A DNA stretch of 64,000 nucleotides from Phoronis australis (Eukaryota > Phoronida > Phoronidae): the NCBI GenBank assembly GCA_002633005.1, contig NMRA01000041.1:1171609-1235608 (forward strand), written 5' to 3'. A model generated the notes under the pieces. The model was not told the origin of the DNA. It worked only from the letters and a program-made list of their open reading frames with translations, and did no database searches. Positions 1-12,085 of this stretch are shown piece after piece. Position numbers and translations under genes: made by a program. The first letter of the stretch is position 1; the number at the start of each line of letters is the position of its first letter.

Positions 1-73
1 GGGGGTGAGGAAGGGAGGGAGGGAGGAGGAGGGAGAGGGCCAGGGAGAGGGAGGGGAAGAGAAAGAGAGAGAC
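1..73. repeat. Purine-rich GGGA/GAGA low-complexity tract
   Basis: The window opens inside an almost pure G/A strand with repeated GGGA and GAGA units, ending at about base 73 before mixed sequence resumes. It is a degenerate microsatellite whose left end is cut off by the window edge. Confidence 0.9.
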
Positions 74-2762
74 GCCACAGGTCGCCGAACACTTGAATGA
101 GACTTGGTATGTTTCCAGTACCTTGCGCATTCATTTTCGTTTTCAAAAGAGGCAAGACTCCGTACCGCAGCTTATGAGAGCGCGTGGATACGTGAAGTTT
201 GCTGCACCTTCTGGGCAATAATAGCACTGATCCCCGAGACACCGCTATTCCATTTTTATTTGAATCTCGGCGATAACTTTCATGAACATCCAGAAAAACA
301 AAAGCACGCAGTCTTTGGTGTCACCTATGAAGATTCTGGTGATCTGCCCATGTTTTCCAACTCCAGCCCAGCCTGGTAGACGAGTGCCGTTGCTTGTATA
401 AGGATGACAAGGCCACGCCCATCAAGTATTTCTCTTTTTCAAAAAATGACTGCTTTTATTATTGCCGAAATGGACATTTCACAATGGAATAAAATTGAAA
501 AAAACTGCTGCACTATAGTTTTAGATATGAAAATGATATAACTGAGTGGGCCCATCAAGTGCTCCAGTGAATCAAGTCCATTTTCTGATAAATGAAGCAT
601 GCACGACGTACTTTTACGTGCGCATAAATACGTAATGAACGGATTACAACGACGTTACATGAATTCATTCTTATCATAGCTTCTCAGAGTATATCCTTCT
701 GGATGGCAGACGCTATCCTGTGACCATCAATACAATTAGGTTGAAATCCTCGTAAAATAGACAATACCACAAACGTTGAAATTTGAAAACCATTTGTCAG
801 CGGGATCACTACGTTGAGCGTAACCATGGTAACTCTTACTTGTGAATTTAAATGCACGTCATGACTGTGGTGCCCGATCATCAGTAATTACGGCGATAAA
901 GTGATTTTCGGATTCAGTTATTTATAATTATCCAGGTTGCTTAGCAAACAAGATGATCATGTTACCTTGAAAGGCGATTCCATATTTTGCATCTTCCTTA
1001 GACACACACTTGATCAAGGCCATGAACACACCGCATCGTGTAATCGTCTTATATTATTTCGTGTCTTGCGTATTAACAATTTCACAAGCCAGTCCAATAT
1101 TCACGTCGTACAGCATTGTCAGTAGTAATATCGAACAGGTCTCGACACTGAACTTGACTAGGCTTTATTTCTCCTGCTTCGCCCTTTCTCGAAAATTGTC
1201 TAGTTGCCAAACTATTTGCTTTTTACCGGACTCGCAAAATGTTGCGTATTTCCACGAGATGTTATTTGACAGATCTAAGTGAGTCGGCCTGTGGTCGAGA
1301 CAGTCTTGCTACGTGGTGACTGCGAGTGCATATGTCCTTGTAGAGCCGAATAGCAGACGACACACCGTGATATTCGGGAAAACACTCAATCGAAACTAAC
1401 TTCACGTAAATGCACGTTATGACACCCCAGAGAATATTTTTCGTCGATAAGTAGTCGAAATTCCATGGTTAGACCAAGAAAATCGATCATTCATTGTAGT
1501 CCTACGAACAAAACTTGAAGATAACTCGACTACAGATCAGTAACAACCGAGTTTGTGTCCCCACTGGTCCAATACTACCACAAAGGAACACCCCTACTGG
1601 GAACAGTTAGCGGTTTTGAATCAATATATAAATTCGTTACAAGCAATTATCTCAGAAACAAGATTAAGTGGATAAGATAAATAATCGCGAATGAAGACAT
1701 TAAAGGCACGACAACACCGCGTTGAGATGCATGCAAGAGTTTAAAAAATGAACAGGCGCCCTGTCTGCCCTTAAACGAGTAAATAACATTGATATGCAAA
1801 AGGCTAGTATTCTGGGCAACCACAAAGGGCGAGAGCAGAAACTAATATAACCTGGTCAGAAATCACATCATTGGTAAGAAGTCTGACTTGGGGTCGGCTC
1901 AAGATTATTCACTTGTGATTTTTTCAGATGGCGGATCAGATTTCGATCTGCATTTTGATCGGACGGCACAAACGCTGCGTTAGACAAGCTCCTGCAGTCT
2001 TCTCAGCAAAATTAATAGATGTAAAATAGTACGCAAGCGAGTCAAAGTGTATGTTTACGCGAGTTAAAAGGGCATGTTTTGTGGGTCTAAACAAAAATGT
2101 TTCGTGGTCTAACCTTGAGGAACAGAAATGCAGGCTAGCTATTCCCGTTTTGTAAGGTGTGCACGGACAGGTATAATTAGTAATTTGGGAAAACGAATTT
2201 GTTCCTTCAAATGCAACAATTGAACATGGTATCTGAGAAGCATATCTACTCTGCATTCACATTTTAAACGGAGACACAGGAATAATTCAAATAAATAAAT
2301 ACCGCATGGGCTATTCGATTTTCCTGTTTTACAAAATCTCTGCCGTTTCGAACATTAATGCAGATTATAACCTCGGGTGGCAGTCGCATGACCACACCTG
2401 TTGTAAAAACTACAAAAAATAACTTAACTCGTCTTCTATTTCACAAGCAAATACTGCATGGCTTCTATTCATAGACACTGTGCATGATTCTGGCTCTCGT
2501 GCGTACATACATTGCGTAGCCGTCAAACGTGAAGTCCTGTGCAGTTTCAAGTCAGGTCTTTCTAAATTGATTAGTATCGTCTTCAAGTTATATGTAATAC
2601 TACCTAAGCAGGATGCAGGCAAACACGGATGAGCCACTAATTTGCTAATTCCAGACGTCGGAAGTAGGCCTACAAAGAGGTTTTCGTTAAGAACCGACAG
2701 AAACTGTGGTATTTTTCATACTTCAGGGCAGGCGATGATGAACAGAAAGTGAACCCTTAAAA
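74..2762. other. No gene recognised; probable intron or intergenic DNA
   Basis: Mixed AT-leaning sequence. Open frames of up to about 106 codons occur on both strands, but none resembles a family I know. The only item of note is the signal-peptide-like frame at 1022-1282, listed separately. If the potassium-channel gene at 22.3-22.6 kb continues leftward off the window, this stretch is part of its first intron. Confidence 0.6.
1022..1282 (+). CDS. Weak candidate: small secreted-protein-like open frame
   Basis: A 87-codon frame begins at an ATG with G at -3. It reads like a classical signal peptide: a short basic start (MNTPHR), a hydrophobic core of about 14 residues (VIVLYYFVSCVLTI) and a small-residue end SQA before SPIF, where a signal peptidase could cut. 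The remainder is serine- and cysteine-bearing with no known motif and ends at a TGA. A possible GT donor follows codon 33 or so, so only the first part might be an exon. I do not recognise a family. A frame like this can arise by chance in 64 kb of noncoding DNA. Confidence 0.18.
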   Translation: MNTPHRVIVLYYFVSCVLTISQASPIFTSYSIVSSNIEQVSTLNLTRLYFSCFALSRKLSSCQTICFLPDSQNVAYFHEMLFDRSK

Positions 2763-3113
2763 GATACCCTTGCCTATGCGTTTACCAATTTAGAACACAT
2801 GATTACTTTCGTCAGTCGAATGATGTCACTAAAATATATACATTTGGTAACTTTCAGCCCTTATCGTGTTTGCCTGACTACTATTATTTTTTTATCTATT
2901 TTAAAGTGAGCGGGGTTTCAGTGGAAGTCTCATTACAAATGGCGGCAGTTGAATGAGTACCCATGATGTGCGACTCAGCTGCCACTCACTATACGGCGGT
3001 CATTTAAGGTGGTGGTGCACCACCAAAAAATTCATATTAAATTCCGTAAGTTCGAAAACATTTGAAGTTGTTGAATTAACAATAGTTGGACTAGCTTAGA
3101 CTAAACTAATTGG
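2763..3113. repeat. Dispersed repeat family A, copy 1
   Basis: About 350 bp that align, with gaps, to 41762-42127 in the same orientation. Shared landmarks in order: a GATAC start after TTAA, ACCAAT...AGAACACA, GGTAACTTTCAGCC (copy 2 reads CGTAACTTTCAGCC), a T-rich tract, GTCACTCACTA-type sequence with CAGCTG, GGCC/GGTCATTT, and GGTGCACCAC. No coding frame is preserved between the copies and no terminal inverted repeat is visible. It is an old interspersed repeat of unknown class. Confidence 0.75.
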
Positions 3114-3229
3114 CGTTCAAACCCGTTTCATGAAGTTTCTAAATAAATTGGAGCGACAAGAGCATCTTTGAATAAACAAGTTCTGTACTGGCAAGACATC
3201 ACGCCAGTCCTCTTCTAAGCTTTACCTCA

Positions 3230-3473
3230 GGGGCCCGTTCCAAGAAACTGACTTAAGTTCATTATTGACTTAAGTCTAAGATTTGTCTTAACTTCCAAAC
3301 TTTGAAACTTCCATATCTGGTAAAGTCATCAAAATTAAGCCAAAACGTACGTCAAACACTTAAATCAAGCTTAACATCTTGAAATGATTTTGAGACAAAT
3401 TGAACTTTTATTTTAAAAGTTAGTAAAATTTAGGAATTGTCTTAGCTAAGTCAGTTTTGTTGGAACGGGCCCA
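3230..3473. mobile_element. MITE with GGGCCCGTTCCAA inverted termini
   Basis: The left end (3231 on) reads GGGCCCGTTCCAAGAAACTG and continues ACTTAAG. The right end, ending at 3472, is its reverse complement with a 2-base indel (GGGCCCGTTCCAACAAAACT, then GACTTAG). The element is about 242 bp, AT-rich inside, with no coding capacity, so it is a non-autonomous DNA transposon. No clear target duplication is visible in the flanks, so the superfamily is not assigned. Confidence 0.88.
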
Positions 3474-6400
3474 AGGTCTTTTTGTCGGCGTACTAATTTC
3501 TTTCCCCAAGTTGTGTTTTACAAATTTTATCCACAGTCGCCAAATTTCAATAAAGCGCGATCTAAACGTAGTCTATTGCAGGCGTTTCATAAGGTTTTTA
3601 TTCTATGACCAAAGCCAGTTTTCATTATTGAACAGATAGAATTTCTTCCTGATGAAACAAACAACAGTATGTTATAATCCTACGAGCTACACATAAATGA
3701 ATGTCAGTCAGTGTAAGCTGGTTTAATTAAACTCGCTACTTTGAAAAAAAACACAAGAGTAAGTAGGCCTAAATTGTGTCCACCCACGAGTTTCATTGTC
3801 GTAGATATTGCCGCTCTTTCCCGTCGAACACCACTCATGATCAGATTTTGACTGAGCAAGATAAAAACACCTACTGAGTTTAATAAAGCCCTCGAATCAA
3901 TGCCGCGCGTTCACAGACGTAACTCCAGATAGTCTTATTACAAATGTTTAGGATACGCATTCATTAAATTGGTTATGAAGGTGGCCGTTGAGTGTGAGTA
4001 GGCTTAAGTCTCGTTGGAATGTTCCCTCTCTGTCAATAACGCACCAACGAATTCGTAATCACGTTCTCATGTTCGCCGACAGATCTACAACCAGTATACC
4101 GACCCTTGGTAAAAAGGATCCAGCCATATATAAGTGTAAATTTTACAGAGACCTAACACTTCAAGCATTATTACGAAACACGTGTCTTGTATAATTTTCT
4201 CGAGACAAACTTTATTGGATAAATTTCAACCTCCATTTTAAACATTAATTAACTTCCATTAAAATAAAGACATAAAATTATAATTATAAATTTTATGAGA
4301 GTGTTGTCACGTGATCTCATCTTACGCCACAAGACAAAAATGGAGTCGAGGGGTAGACGTCGGCTGTAGAACTACACCGTGGGACGGCGCAACAGTCGCA
4401 ACAGTCGTTACATTCATCTGAAAGCTGAGTTCTTCATTTTCGAGCTCGTTGTGAGAAATAGCCAATGACGGGATTGTTACATCCACGCATGACCCATACT
4501 CGTCCAATGACCATCGCACTCGCAACGTGATTCGTGTTTACCGGGACAATCCATAAGTGTTTTTATTTTTAGCACCTCGGTGTCGCAACTTCACCTCATA
4601 GATTAACTATTTGCGAAACAGTCTCCCTTATAGCTTGAAACCAAAACAATCGGGGCTTAAAAAGATGAATGTCCTCGCTGATGGCATAGAAATCATACGA
4701 ATAAGTGGCTTTTTATAAAGGACCCATTGTAAATCATCAAATTTGTAAGCACTTCCCGTAGTTTGACTTTAGCGAGGACTATTAGTTCATTCACGAAAGC
4801 TGAGTAGAAAAACAATAAATATGTCAACTATTTCTGGGCGTGAAATGTATGTTAATTTTGACAGTTATATCCTTTAATTTGTCGTGTATTGTTATTGTGA
4901 CACACTTGTAGCAAATGCGCCGTTAGAACATGATTCGGAGCCGTACTCTAAACGCTTATGGGGTGACCCTTCTTCAAGGTATATACATGTAATAGAAATT
5001 GTCAGAGCCGCCAAAACGCATTTTTACCAGCTGCAAGCACTGGATTTTAAAGTGGTTTAAGTAAAATTCGAAGGTATAGCAATCTTTTGTCGTGAATACC
5101 GCTTTTATTTTCTGTTTCCAAAAGAGCTTAAAGGAAATACACGACTTTCCTTGTGAAAGCAAGCCTATTTTTTCTGACGGATGTCGTATTACAAGTATTC
5201 CTTCAGAGAGATATTTCCAATATTTGACTGACGACTCAACTTAAGCTGCAAACATTGATAAATATTCAACAGACAAAGAAAAAATTGAGCATGATCGATT
5301 ATTATTGACTAGCATACATACCAATGAGCAAGGCAATAGTTTACAGCAACCAGTCAATAACAAGGCCCAGAAAACGTACGTCTTATTGAATTAGCCTATG
5401 TGGTAATCTAAATACACAACACGCCTGTGTGCAATTCAATTTTGTTAGGTGTTGAAGTGAAGTAATATAAAGTAACGTGACAATATATCGGCTTTGCATT
5501 TTAAACCGATTTCAATTCTGGATAGAAACAAAAAGACGCTGCTTCGACATTAGCCTAGGTTACCAGTAATGCACGTACGTTATCGAACTGACTCGCAAGT
5601 TTGTAAATCAAATTTTGATATCGACTCGGATTTGTCATCTGGGAATGGCGTGTGTGACACTTTATAAGTCTTCATTTAGAGTACTGATGACAGATTCCTA
5701 TGCTTATTATATATGACAGCGCTAGTTGATAAGCTGCATATACATGTATCTATAGCCACTGAGCTGACTCTCCGCAAGAACCTGTTTGCAACGTAAGCAG
5801 CGATTCTTCTGTTGAAATCTAAACAAGATGAGAGCTACATATGCAGCCCCACTAAGCACATCCCGAAATTCAGACTCAAGACCGGGAGACAAGAAAACGT
5901 ATATAGGACAGCCGTGGCGGTGCACTGAAAACGGGGGATGCCTTTCAGCGTTCAGCTATCCCGGAACAACTCGGGTATTTTCGTAGCCTCAAATTTCCCC
6001 TCAGTGGTGAACGATATCACGAATGTGTTCAGCTCAAAAATAACACCTCATCCGGCTTTAACGTCTTATCGACTGGCGACGGTAGTCACACCTGCGCCCG
6101 GTGTCTAATCTGTGCACCCGGAAGTCGACTCGAAGATAAACAATTTGCCGTAGCAGCATGCCCTCGCACTCTCTAACAATAACCGTAGAAAAATTTAAGC
6201 GGTGTCCCCAAGGAAATTCTGAAATATTGCCAATCGAAAGCAAAAGACCTCAACGTGTTTGTGGAAAATTGAAAACCTAGTGAAAACGGGAATATTGCCT
6301 AGTTTCAATCCCAAACAATTCAAAATCAACCACAAAGGCAAGAAAACAAAGACGTAGCAACTTCAAAACATACAATACCACTAGAATGGCAGTGAGCAAA

Positions 6401-6884
6401 ACAAGCTCGGAATCTCGAAATAGGACCACTTCTGAAGTTTGGCATTAAAGTATAACGGGTATCCGTGCTGTAGGTAAATGAGTCGCTGGGCAATTTCTAA
6501 TTGGACTCTGTCACGCGGCAGCCTTTCATGCCCAACAGAACATGAAAAGTAAATGTGCTACGCGGGGTGTGCATTAAAAATAATAATAATTCCCGACTGA
6601 TATTGTTGTCTGCGCCCACGACTGAGTGGCAATCGTAAAAATATTCTTGCTGAACCCTAACGTTATTCAATCCATCTCAATGAAGAATATTCGAAAATGA
6701 TAGAGCAATGGTTTATTTACGCCGTTACACTTAGACAAGCCTATAAAGTCTTCCCATTCCTTGTATTGTAGATGACATTACCACATAAGCAAATTATTTC
6801 TGTCGGGCAAATAGGGTAGAATGGATTATGAATGCAAGAATACAATTATACGACGGATAAAGCATCGACAGCGATGAAGGTCAC
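3474..6884. other. No gene recognised
   Basis: Unique-looking sequence on both strands with short random frames only. At 6094-6150 the phrase GCCCGGTGTCTAATCT followed by a CTCGAAG motif resembles the terminus of the element at 26291-26705 and may be a diverged fragment of it. Confidence 0.6.
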
Positions 6885-7080
6885 TGTACACAACGACGAC
6901 GATGATGACGATGTTGATGGTGGTGACGTTGCGGATGGGACTGGTGACTTTGTCGAGGGTGACAATAATGACGACAGTGACCGATGGTGACCGATGGCTG
7001 GTGAAGGTAGCCACATGCTGATGCTTATGATAATAATGATGACGAAAGCAGTGGACGATTACGGTCACTGATGATAATGG
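6885..7080. repeat. Degenerate GAC/GAT/GGT trinucleotide repeat
   Basis: A run of GAYGAYGAY and GGTGRY triplets with two adjacent copies of a GACCGATGG phrase. It is a cryptic microsatellite. Open frames across it on the minus strand are composition artefacts rich in valine, isoleucine and threonine. Confidence 0.85.
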
Positions 7081-8580
7081 TTACGGCGCCGAAAACAACT
7101 ACGTTTCAACTGACATACTGGCACATAGCAATAGTTGAAGTGAAGACCATGTTGAGCTGTATATACTTCTAATGAGCTTACATGAAGAGTTTTATCGGTA
7201 ATTGGCAAGGTTTGTTTATGAATAATTTATGAAAATGTTATTATATTTGCTGGTTATCCAAACTTCTGCTACATTTAATTGCGGTCGATTTATCGTTTAA
7301 AATACAAAGGAATCCATTTTGTAAATTAACCGCTGAACTTTGGCGTGAACACTCCATTTTCAGGGGATGAAAACAACCCCATGATGGCCGCTCTAAATCC
7401 CAGCTTCGATCCATTAAACCTTCAGTCACAGACGGGCAAACATCAGACCTATGGTACAGAATTCTAATAGCTTCTCCCCTATACTCCACACACACGACGA
7501 AAATGTTCTATACTCTGTGACCCGGCAAACTCCGCATCGGCAATCAAATTCTATATGCGGCCGAGCACCAACGGATGAGCAATCTAGCTCCGGGTATTGA
7601 GTTTGGTCATCGGGTATGTATGGTTTCCAGTTCGTGTGTGGACCTTAGAGGCGCGTATATCCAATTTGTACCACAGGTTTGGAGTTTGCTGCTCCGGTAC
7701 TGGGGTTTGGGAGATAGTACGTGGATTTTAGAGGCGAGATCATTGAATCGTTTCCACCGCCTGATTTCACAAGTGTTAAATTTAGAATACAACTCAGACC
7801 CGCCGACTGAGATCCTAGTTCGGATTCAATTTAAACCGCGCATTATTCTAATTTAGATAGATTCTTCTACAAAGCTGCAAATGGGAAATGATTGATCACT
7901 GTGCGACTTGCGTGAGTTGTAGATTCTTTTCCAAAGCAATCGTTCGAACACAAAATTAAGCGTTCCACTGCACACTGTCAGGTTTAAAAGATGCATAGTT
8001 TAAAGGAACATTCTCTGAAGCTCGAGGAGTGAGACCAATACAAATCATGCCAGTGAGGCTGCGGGATGGTAACCTCCTGCGACGCTATGGGTTTAGTCCC
8101 TGGACGTGGTCAAGTCTAAATACAAAATCCAACCAGTTAAAGGAACTCTTTTCGTTCATTTCTCACGACCTGTGCATTCAATTCACCAGACTAGGCCGTT
8201 GGTGACAAAATTCCTTGTCATGTTGTCAAAGACGAACTTAAATTTCATCCCATCAGGTGTGAAGCAAGGAACCTCATCATAAACGTTTGCATTCAGGTAA
8301 ATCACGCTAATCCCTTGTCATACGAACTCCTTGCGCTGCTCTCAAATGCAAATGCCAGAAAGGGGACGTTTATTTAATAGCAACACTTAGTGAATATCGA
8401 ATCGCTCATTAGTTTCTACCATGAAAATGAATTGATAGATGACACGGCACGGCTACGAATGAGTTCTCCACACAGTAGGGTCACGGTATCCAGCCACCAT
8501 ATCACCTTTTTGTTTGTTGGTGCCCGCATGATCTCTTCATGAATCATCGAAACATTTATAACCGTATAATACCGGCCTCC
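7081..8580. other. No gene recognised
   Basis: Overlapping frames occur on both strands at 7575-7856, but neither shows a known domain. No repeat shared with the rest of the window was noticed. Confidence 0.55.
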
Positions 8581-8724
8581 CGTTCAGTAACGCTAGGACC
8601 TCGCTAAAAAGCAAGACTTCGCGAGATTACGTGAGATATTGCCGTGCATTTTAAATAACAACACGTGACTTTGACTAGGATTTAGCTAGGTCCTAGCCTC
8701 GTAGGTCCTAGCGTCTACTGAACG
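8581..8724. mobile_element. Short inverted-terminus element (MITE), family B copy 1
   Basis: The left end CGTTCAGTAACGCTAGGACC is matched in inverse by the right end ending at 8724 (reverse complement CGTTCAGTAGACGCTAGGAC). The termini are about 23-25 bp and the element 144 bp. The interior carries GCAAGACTTCGCGAGATTAC, and that half also appears at 36781-36857. No coding capacity and no clear target duplication. Confidence 0.82.
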
Positions 8725-10768
8725 CACGCCAGGCTTTGTCGGAGCAGGCGCGGTATCATTTAGCTGCACGTTAGGTAAGAATGGAGTGTACAGTGAATGC
8801 TCGCCCGAACGTGTGGCAAGTATACAAGTCGATGACGCAACATACTTTGTTTTGATATTGCTATTCGTTGCTCCTGAGTGCTCAATAAACATTTTCAATA
8901 TTTTAGCTCATAAAAGATACACTAACCGACATTGCGATCAAAGCAAATCCTTGTTAAGCAAGTGTCTACAACGTCTAATGCAATATATGTAGTAGATATT
9001 TCAGAGCCAAGAATAGGCGACACCAGGGGAATGTAGATTTGCTTTCGTCAACTGTAGAGGAACATAATCAGAGCACACATCGCTATCATCAATATTATGG
9101 TCGAGTCTTCATTATCAAAATTAACGTCTTCGATGTCATCGTCATACGCTGCACCCGCAGAACAATCGTCATACTCTCACCATCGTCGTCATTGACATCC
9201 TTACCACCACCACTACCATCATCACGATCGTGTTCTAAGTTCCGTCATTGCAGTCTTAATCACTGTAATCTTCAATTCCTCCAAGAAGAATTACTGGTTA
9301 TTAATCATTTTCAAGCCTGTATCATCATTTTAACTGCACGCACCATCAAGGAGTTACTCGATTACGAATTTGACAGGGAGGTGAAGTTGCATACATATAT
9401 TAAGATTTACAGGAAATATCGCTAAGTTTCGACTATTCCCCAAGTGATTTTTGTACTCCAAATCGGAAAGGCACAATATCATAGGGAATGTTGTAAGAAA
9501 AGAGAACCTTTCATAGGGGAAATGTTCGGGAAAAGTTATTTGTCTCAGTGAGAAGCATGTCCTGTAATCTCTCTTCTTAGGGAATACCCCCGGAACTACG
9601 ACATCGAAGTGGTCCCACGTAGGAAAATCGAGTACTAAGCCTTATACTTAGACATTTCATAAAACTAAGCATGAGCAGTTTTGTACACGGTGATCCGTGA
9701 GGAAACCATGGGCGTTCAAATTGCTCCTACGTATCAACAGGACGTACCCGGACGAGACATGGATTATTATGGAGGATTGAAGGAAAGCACTACTTGCATT
9801 AACAATCATAATGCTAACTCAGATTGTCTGTGAAATCCTTGACTGTAGTTAGTATCCACCCACTATGACCTCCTAAAAGATTGTTGAAGGCTTTTGCGAA
9901 ACTTTCGCCATATATGTAAACAATGTGCCAGGTCAATCTTAATCAACTGGGCGACAGCCTATAGAATTGGATATGTTACATTTGTATGTTTACTCGGCGA
10001 AATAACGCATCGACCTTACTAAGTTTTCTCCGTTCTATTGGCGCTCAAATCCGATATGCTTTATGAAGCAAGTCATCCGGTAATAACGCTAAATCTCACA
10101 CACTTATGGACGTAAAGCAGATTTTGTGTTATGAACATCTAAGATCTTCGTTTTTACTCCACCGAGAACTACGTCAGTCTACGTGCAAAAGAGATAACCG
10201 TACCCTTTGGAATCGTACTATTCATGGATTAAGCAGGGTAATAATTTTACAGAAATAGAAGTGACCAAGCAATATACTTGTATTAAGAGTGTCTAACGCA
10301 TGAATCTAGGCAAGTGTGAAGGATCTGCGCAGATAACCAAGCGATTTTTCCACGACGCCACATCTTATACTTATTGAATAAGAAACTCAAATCACCAAAC
10401 CTATCTCGGTAGTATTCACCCCGCACAGCGCGAACGAGTGAATTTGTAGTTTTTGCATTGAATCTATAGAAATATGAAAATGTAGATTTTCTCATCTTGT
10501 ATAACAAAATCAAGATTAATATCGAGACTGTGACAATGGGCTGCATTAGCTCATCAGATGACCGGAGTCGACCAATAGGAAAGTTGAAAACCTCCCTTTT
10601 CAGTTTTGTGCGATTCGTACGTTTATTTCTCAAATGAGGGATAAATAGATTATCGCATGTCCTCGGCAGTTATTTCCCGCATATAAAATTCCTCGTGGGA
10701 CTTGGAGGAATCACCTGAGGGGCTGTGAAAAAATATAATTATTGACTTTCACCAAGATCAATATCGGT
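8725..10768. other. No gene recognised; cryptic CAT/CAC repeat at 9085-9232
   Basis: A 128-codon open frame at 9039-9425 crosses a degenerate ATC/ACC/GTC trinucleotide tract (9085-9232), which explains its serine/proline-rich middle. I see no domain and do not call it a gene. The rest is featureless. Confidence 0.55.
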
Positions 10769-10840
10769 TGGTTTTCAGACCCCAAAAATATAACCGAGGC
10801 GGAGCCAAGGTCATTATCACATTTTTGGGTCTGAAAACCA
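10769..10840. repeat. Short inverted repeat (hairpin)
   Basis: GGTTTTCAGACCCCAAAAAT near 10769 pairs with ATTTTTGGGTCTGAAAACC ending near 10839. That is roughly 19-20 bp arms with a single indel around a loop of about 32 bases containing AACCGAGGCGGAGCCAAGGT. This could be a very small MITE or its terminus. Confidence 0.8.
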
Positions 10841-10965
10841 GCATACTGACCGAATGTGAAGGTCACTAATTGTATCATAAGTCTGTATGATGACAACCAG
10901 CATACCGACGGAATGTGAAGGTCACTAATTGTATCACGAGTCTGTACGATGACAACCAGCAAGTG
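10836..10965. repeat. 59-bp tandem repeat, about 2.2 units
   Basis: Units begin at 10836, 10895 and 10954, each with AACCAGCA. The two full units share GAATGTGAAGGTCACTAATT and GTATCA(T/C)(A/G)AGTCTGTA(T/C)GATGAC, with only a few substitutions, so the duplication is fairly recent. The third unit breaks off after about 12 bases. Confidence 0.9.
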
Positions 10966-11932
10966 AAACAAGGAGGGTATGTTTGAGCTTTCCATCGTTT
11001 GTCGATCGCTCACGTCAATCAGCAGCCATTTTTTCCGAATTGTTGCCAAGACATTTGGAAAAAACTTCCAGAAGACGCTCCACAGAATGGACAAAGAAAC
11101 AATCGATTATGCTTTGCGGTCATGTAAGGGTCAAATTTAATGTAAAACAATCGACAGAAGTAATTCAGTTATATCAATATGATGGTAAGCTCCGTGTCAA
11201 CATGCAAAACAGTGTACCCGTAAATGATCTACAATGCACGTCAGTGGACATTTTAAGCCTTTGAAAACACGTTTTATTAGCGTGATAGTGCGAAATTTCT
11301 TAAGGCAGGTTTACATTCACGTGGACCTGAGGCCTACTCTATTTACACGAAAACAACCTCGAAATTAGGCTTAACATTTTCCGTACTACTTAAGTACAAA
11401 TTCGAGTGTATTATCGTTTACGTTGATGACGGTGAAATCCTGTTTGCATTTCAGATCACTCGGGCATTGAAACTACAAGTTCCGAGTCTGAATTCGAAAT
11501 ATCGAGACTTTTACTCGATACTTCTAGTTTTCACTCGAGTTTGTAGCTCGAATCTAGCGGTCATCAAGTTCAAATTGTAATCCATAATAATAATAATAAT
11601 AGATAATTACCTTGAGTTCATATTGACGGAGAACATGAAATGTCGAAAAATACGAGTTCGAGTAAAAATGACGTCTCATGAATACGGAACATGAAAATTG
11701 CATCTTAAAAGAAAACAAAGAAGGAGTATTAATGAATTATCAAATGCGATACATTCCCAAACCGTACTATTTCACAACGCGACAGAAAAGTTAATTCGCT
11801 GCGCCTCACCGGAACCAAGCGTTTAGTCGGGTGGAAACTATATGTAGTAGGCTATATAATATGTCCATGGCGGTCTTCAATAAATAGACATATGCACGTC
11901 AGTTCCCCTTCATTAGCAGGCATTCCAAGGAG
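10966..11932. other. No gene; TCGAG-motif-rich patch at 11453-11562
   Basis: The patch 11453-11562 is crowded with CTCGAA/CTCGAG/TCGAGA words. It resembles the interior of the terminal-inverted-repeat element at 26291-26705 and the patch at 27117-27275, so it is probably a decayed relative. The rest of the stretch is featureless. A short TAA microsatellite lies at 11585-11600. Confidence 0.5.
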
Positions 11933-12085
11933 TGAACTTTCTGAGTAGTGAACCTTCGGAGTTGTGAACATTCGGAGTTGTGAACATTTGGTGTGATGAA
12001 CCTTCGGAGTTGTGAACATTCGGAGTTGTGAACATCGGTGTGGTGAACCTTCGGAGTTGTGAACATTCGGTGTAGTGAACCTTCG
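11933..12085. repeat. 16-bp minisatellite with higher-order arrangement
   Basis: About nine tandem 16-bp units. Type A is TTCGGAGTTGTGAACA. Type B ends in GAACC (for example TTCGGTGTAGTGAACC). The order after a first B-like unit is A A B A A B A B, so groups of units were copied together. The same 16-bp word underlies the repeats at 13.8 kb and 31.3/31.7 kb. Repetitive open frames on the minus strand here are a consequence of the repeat. Confidence 0.92.
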
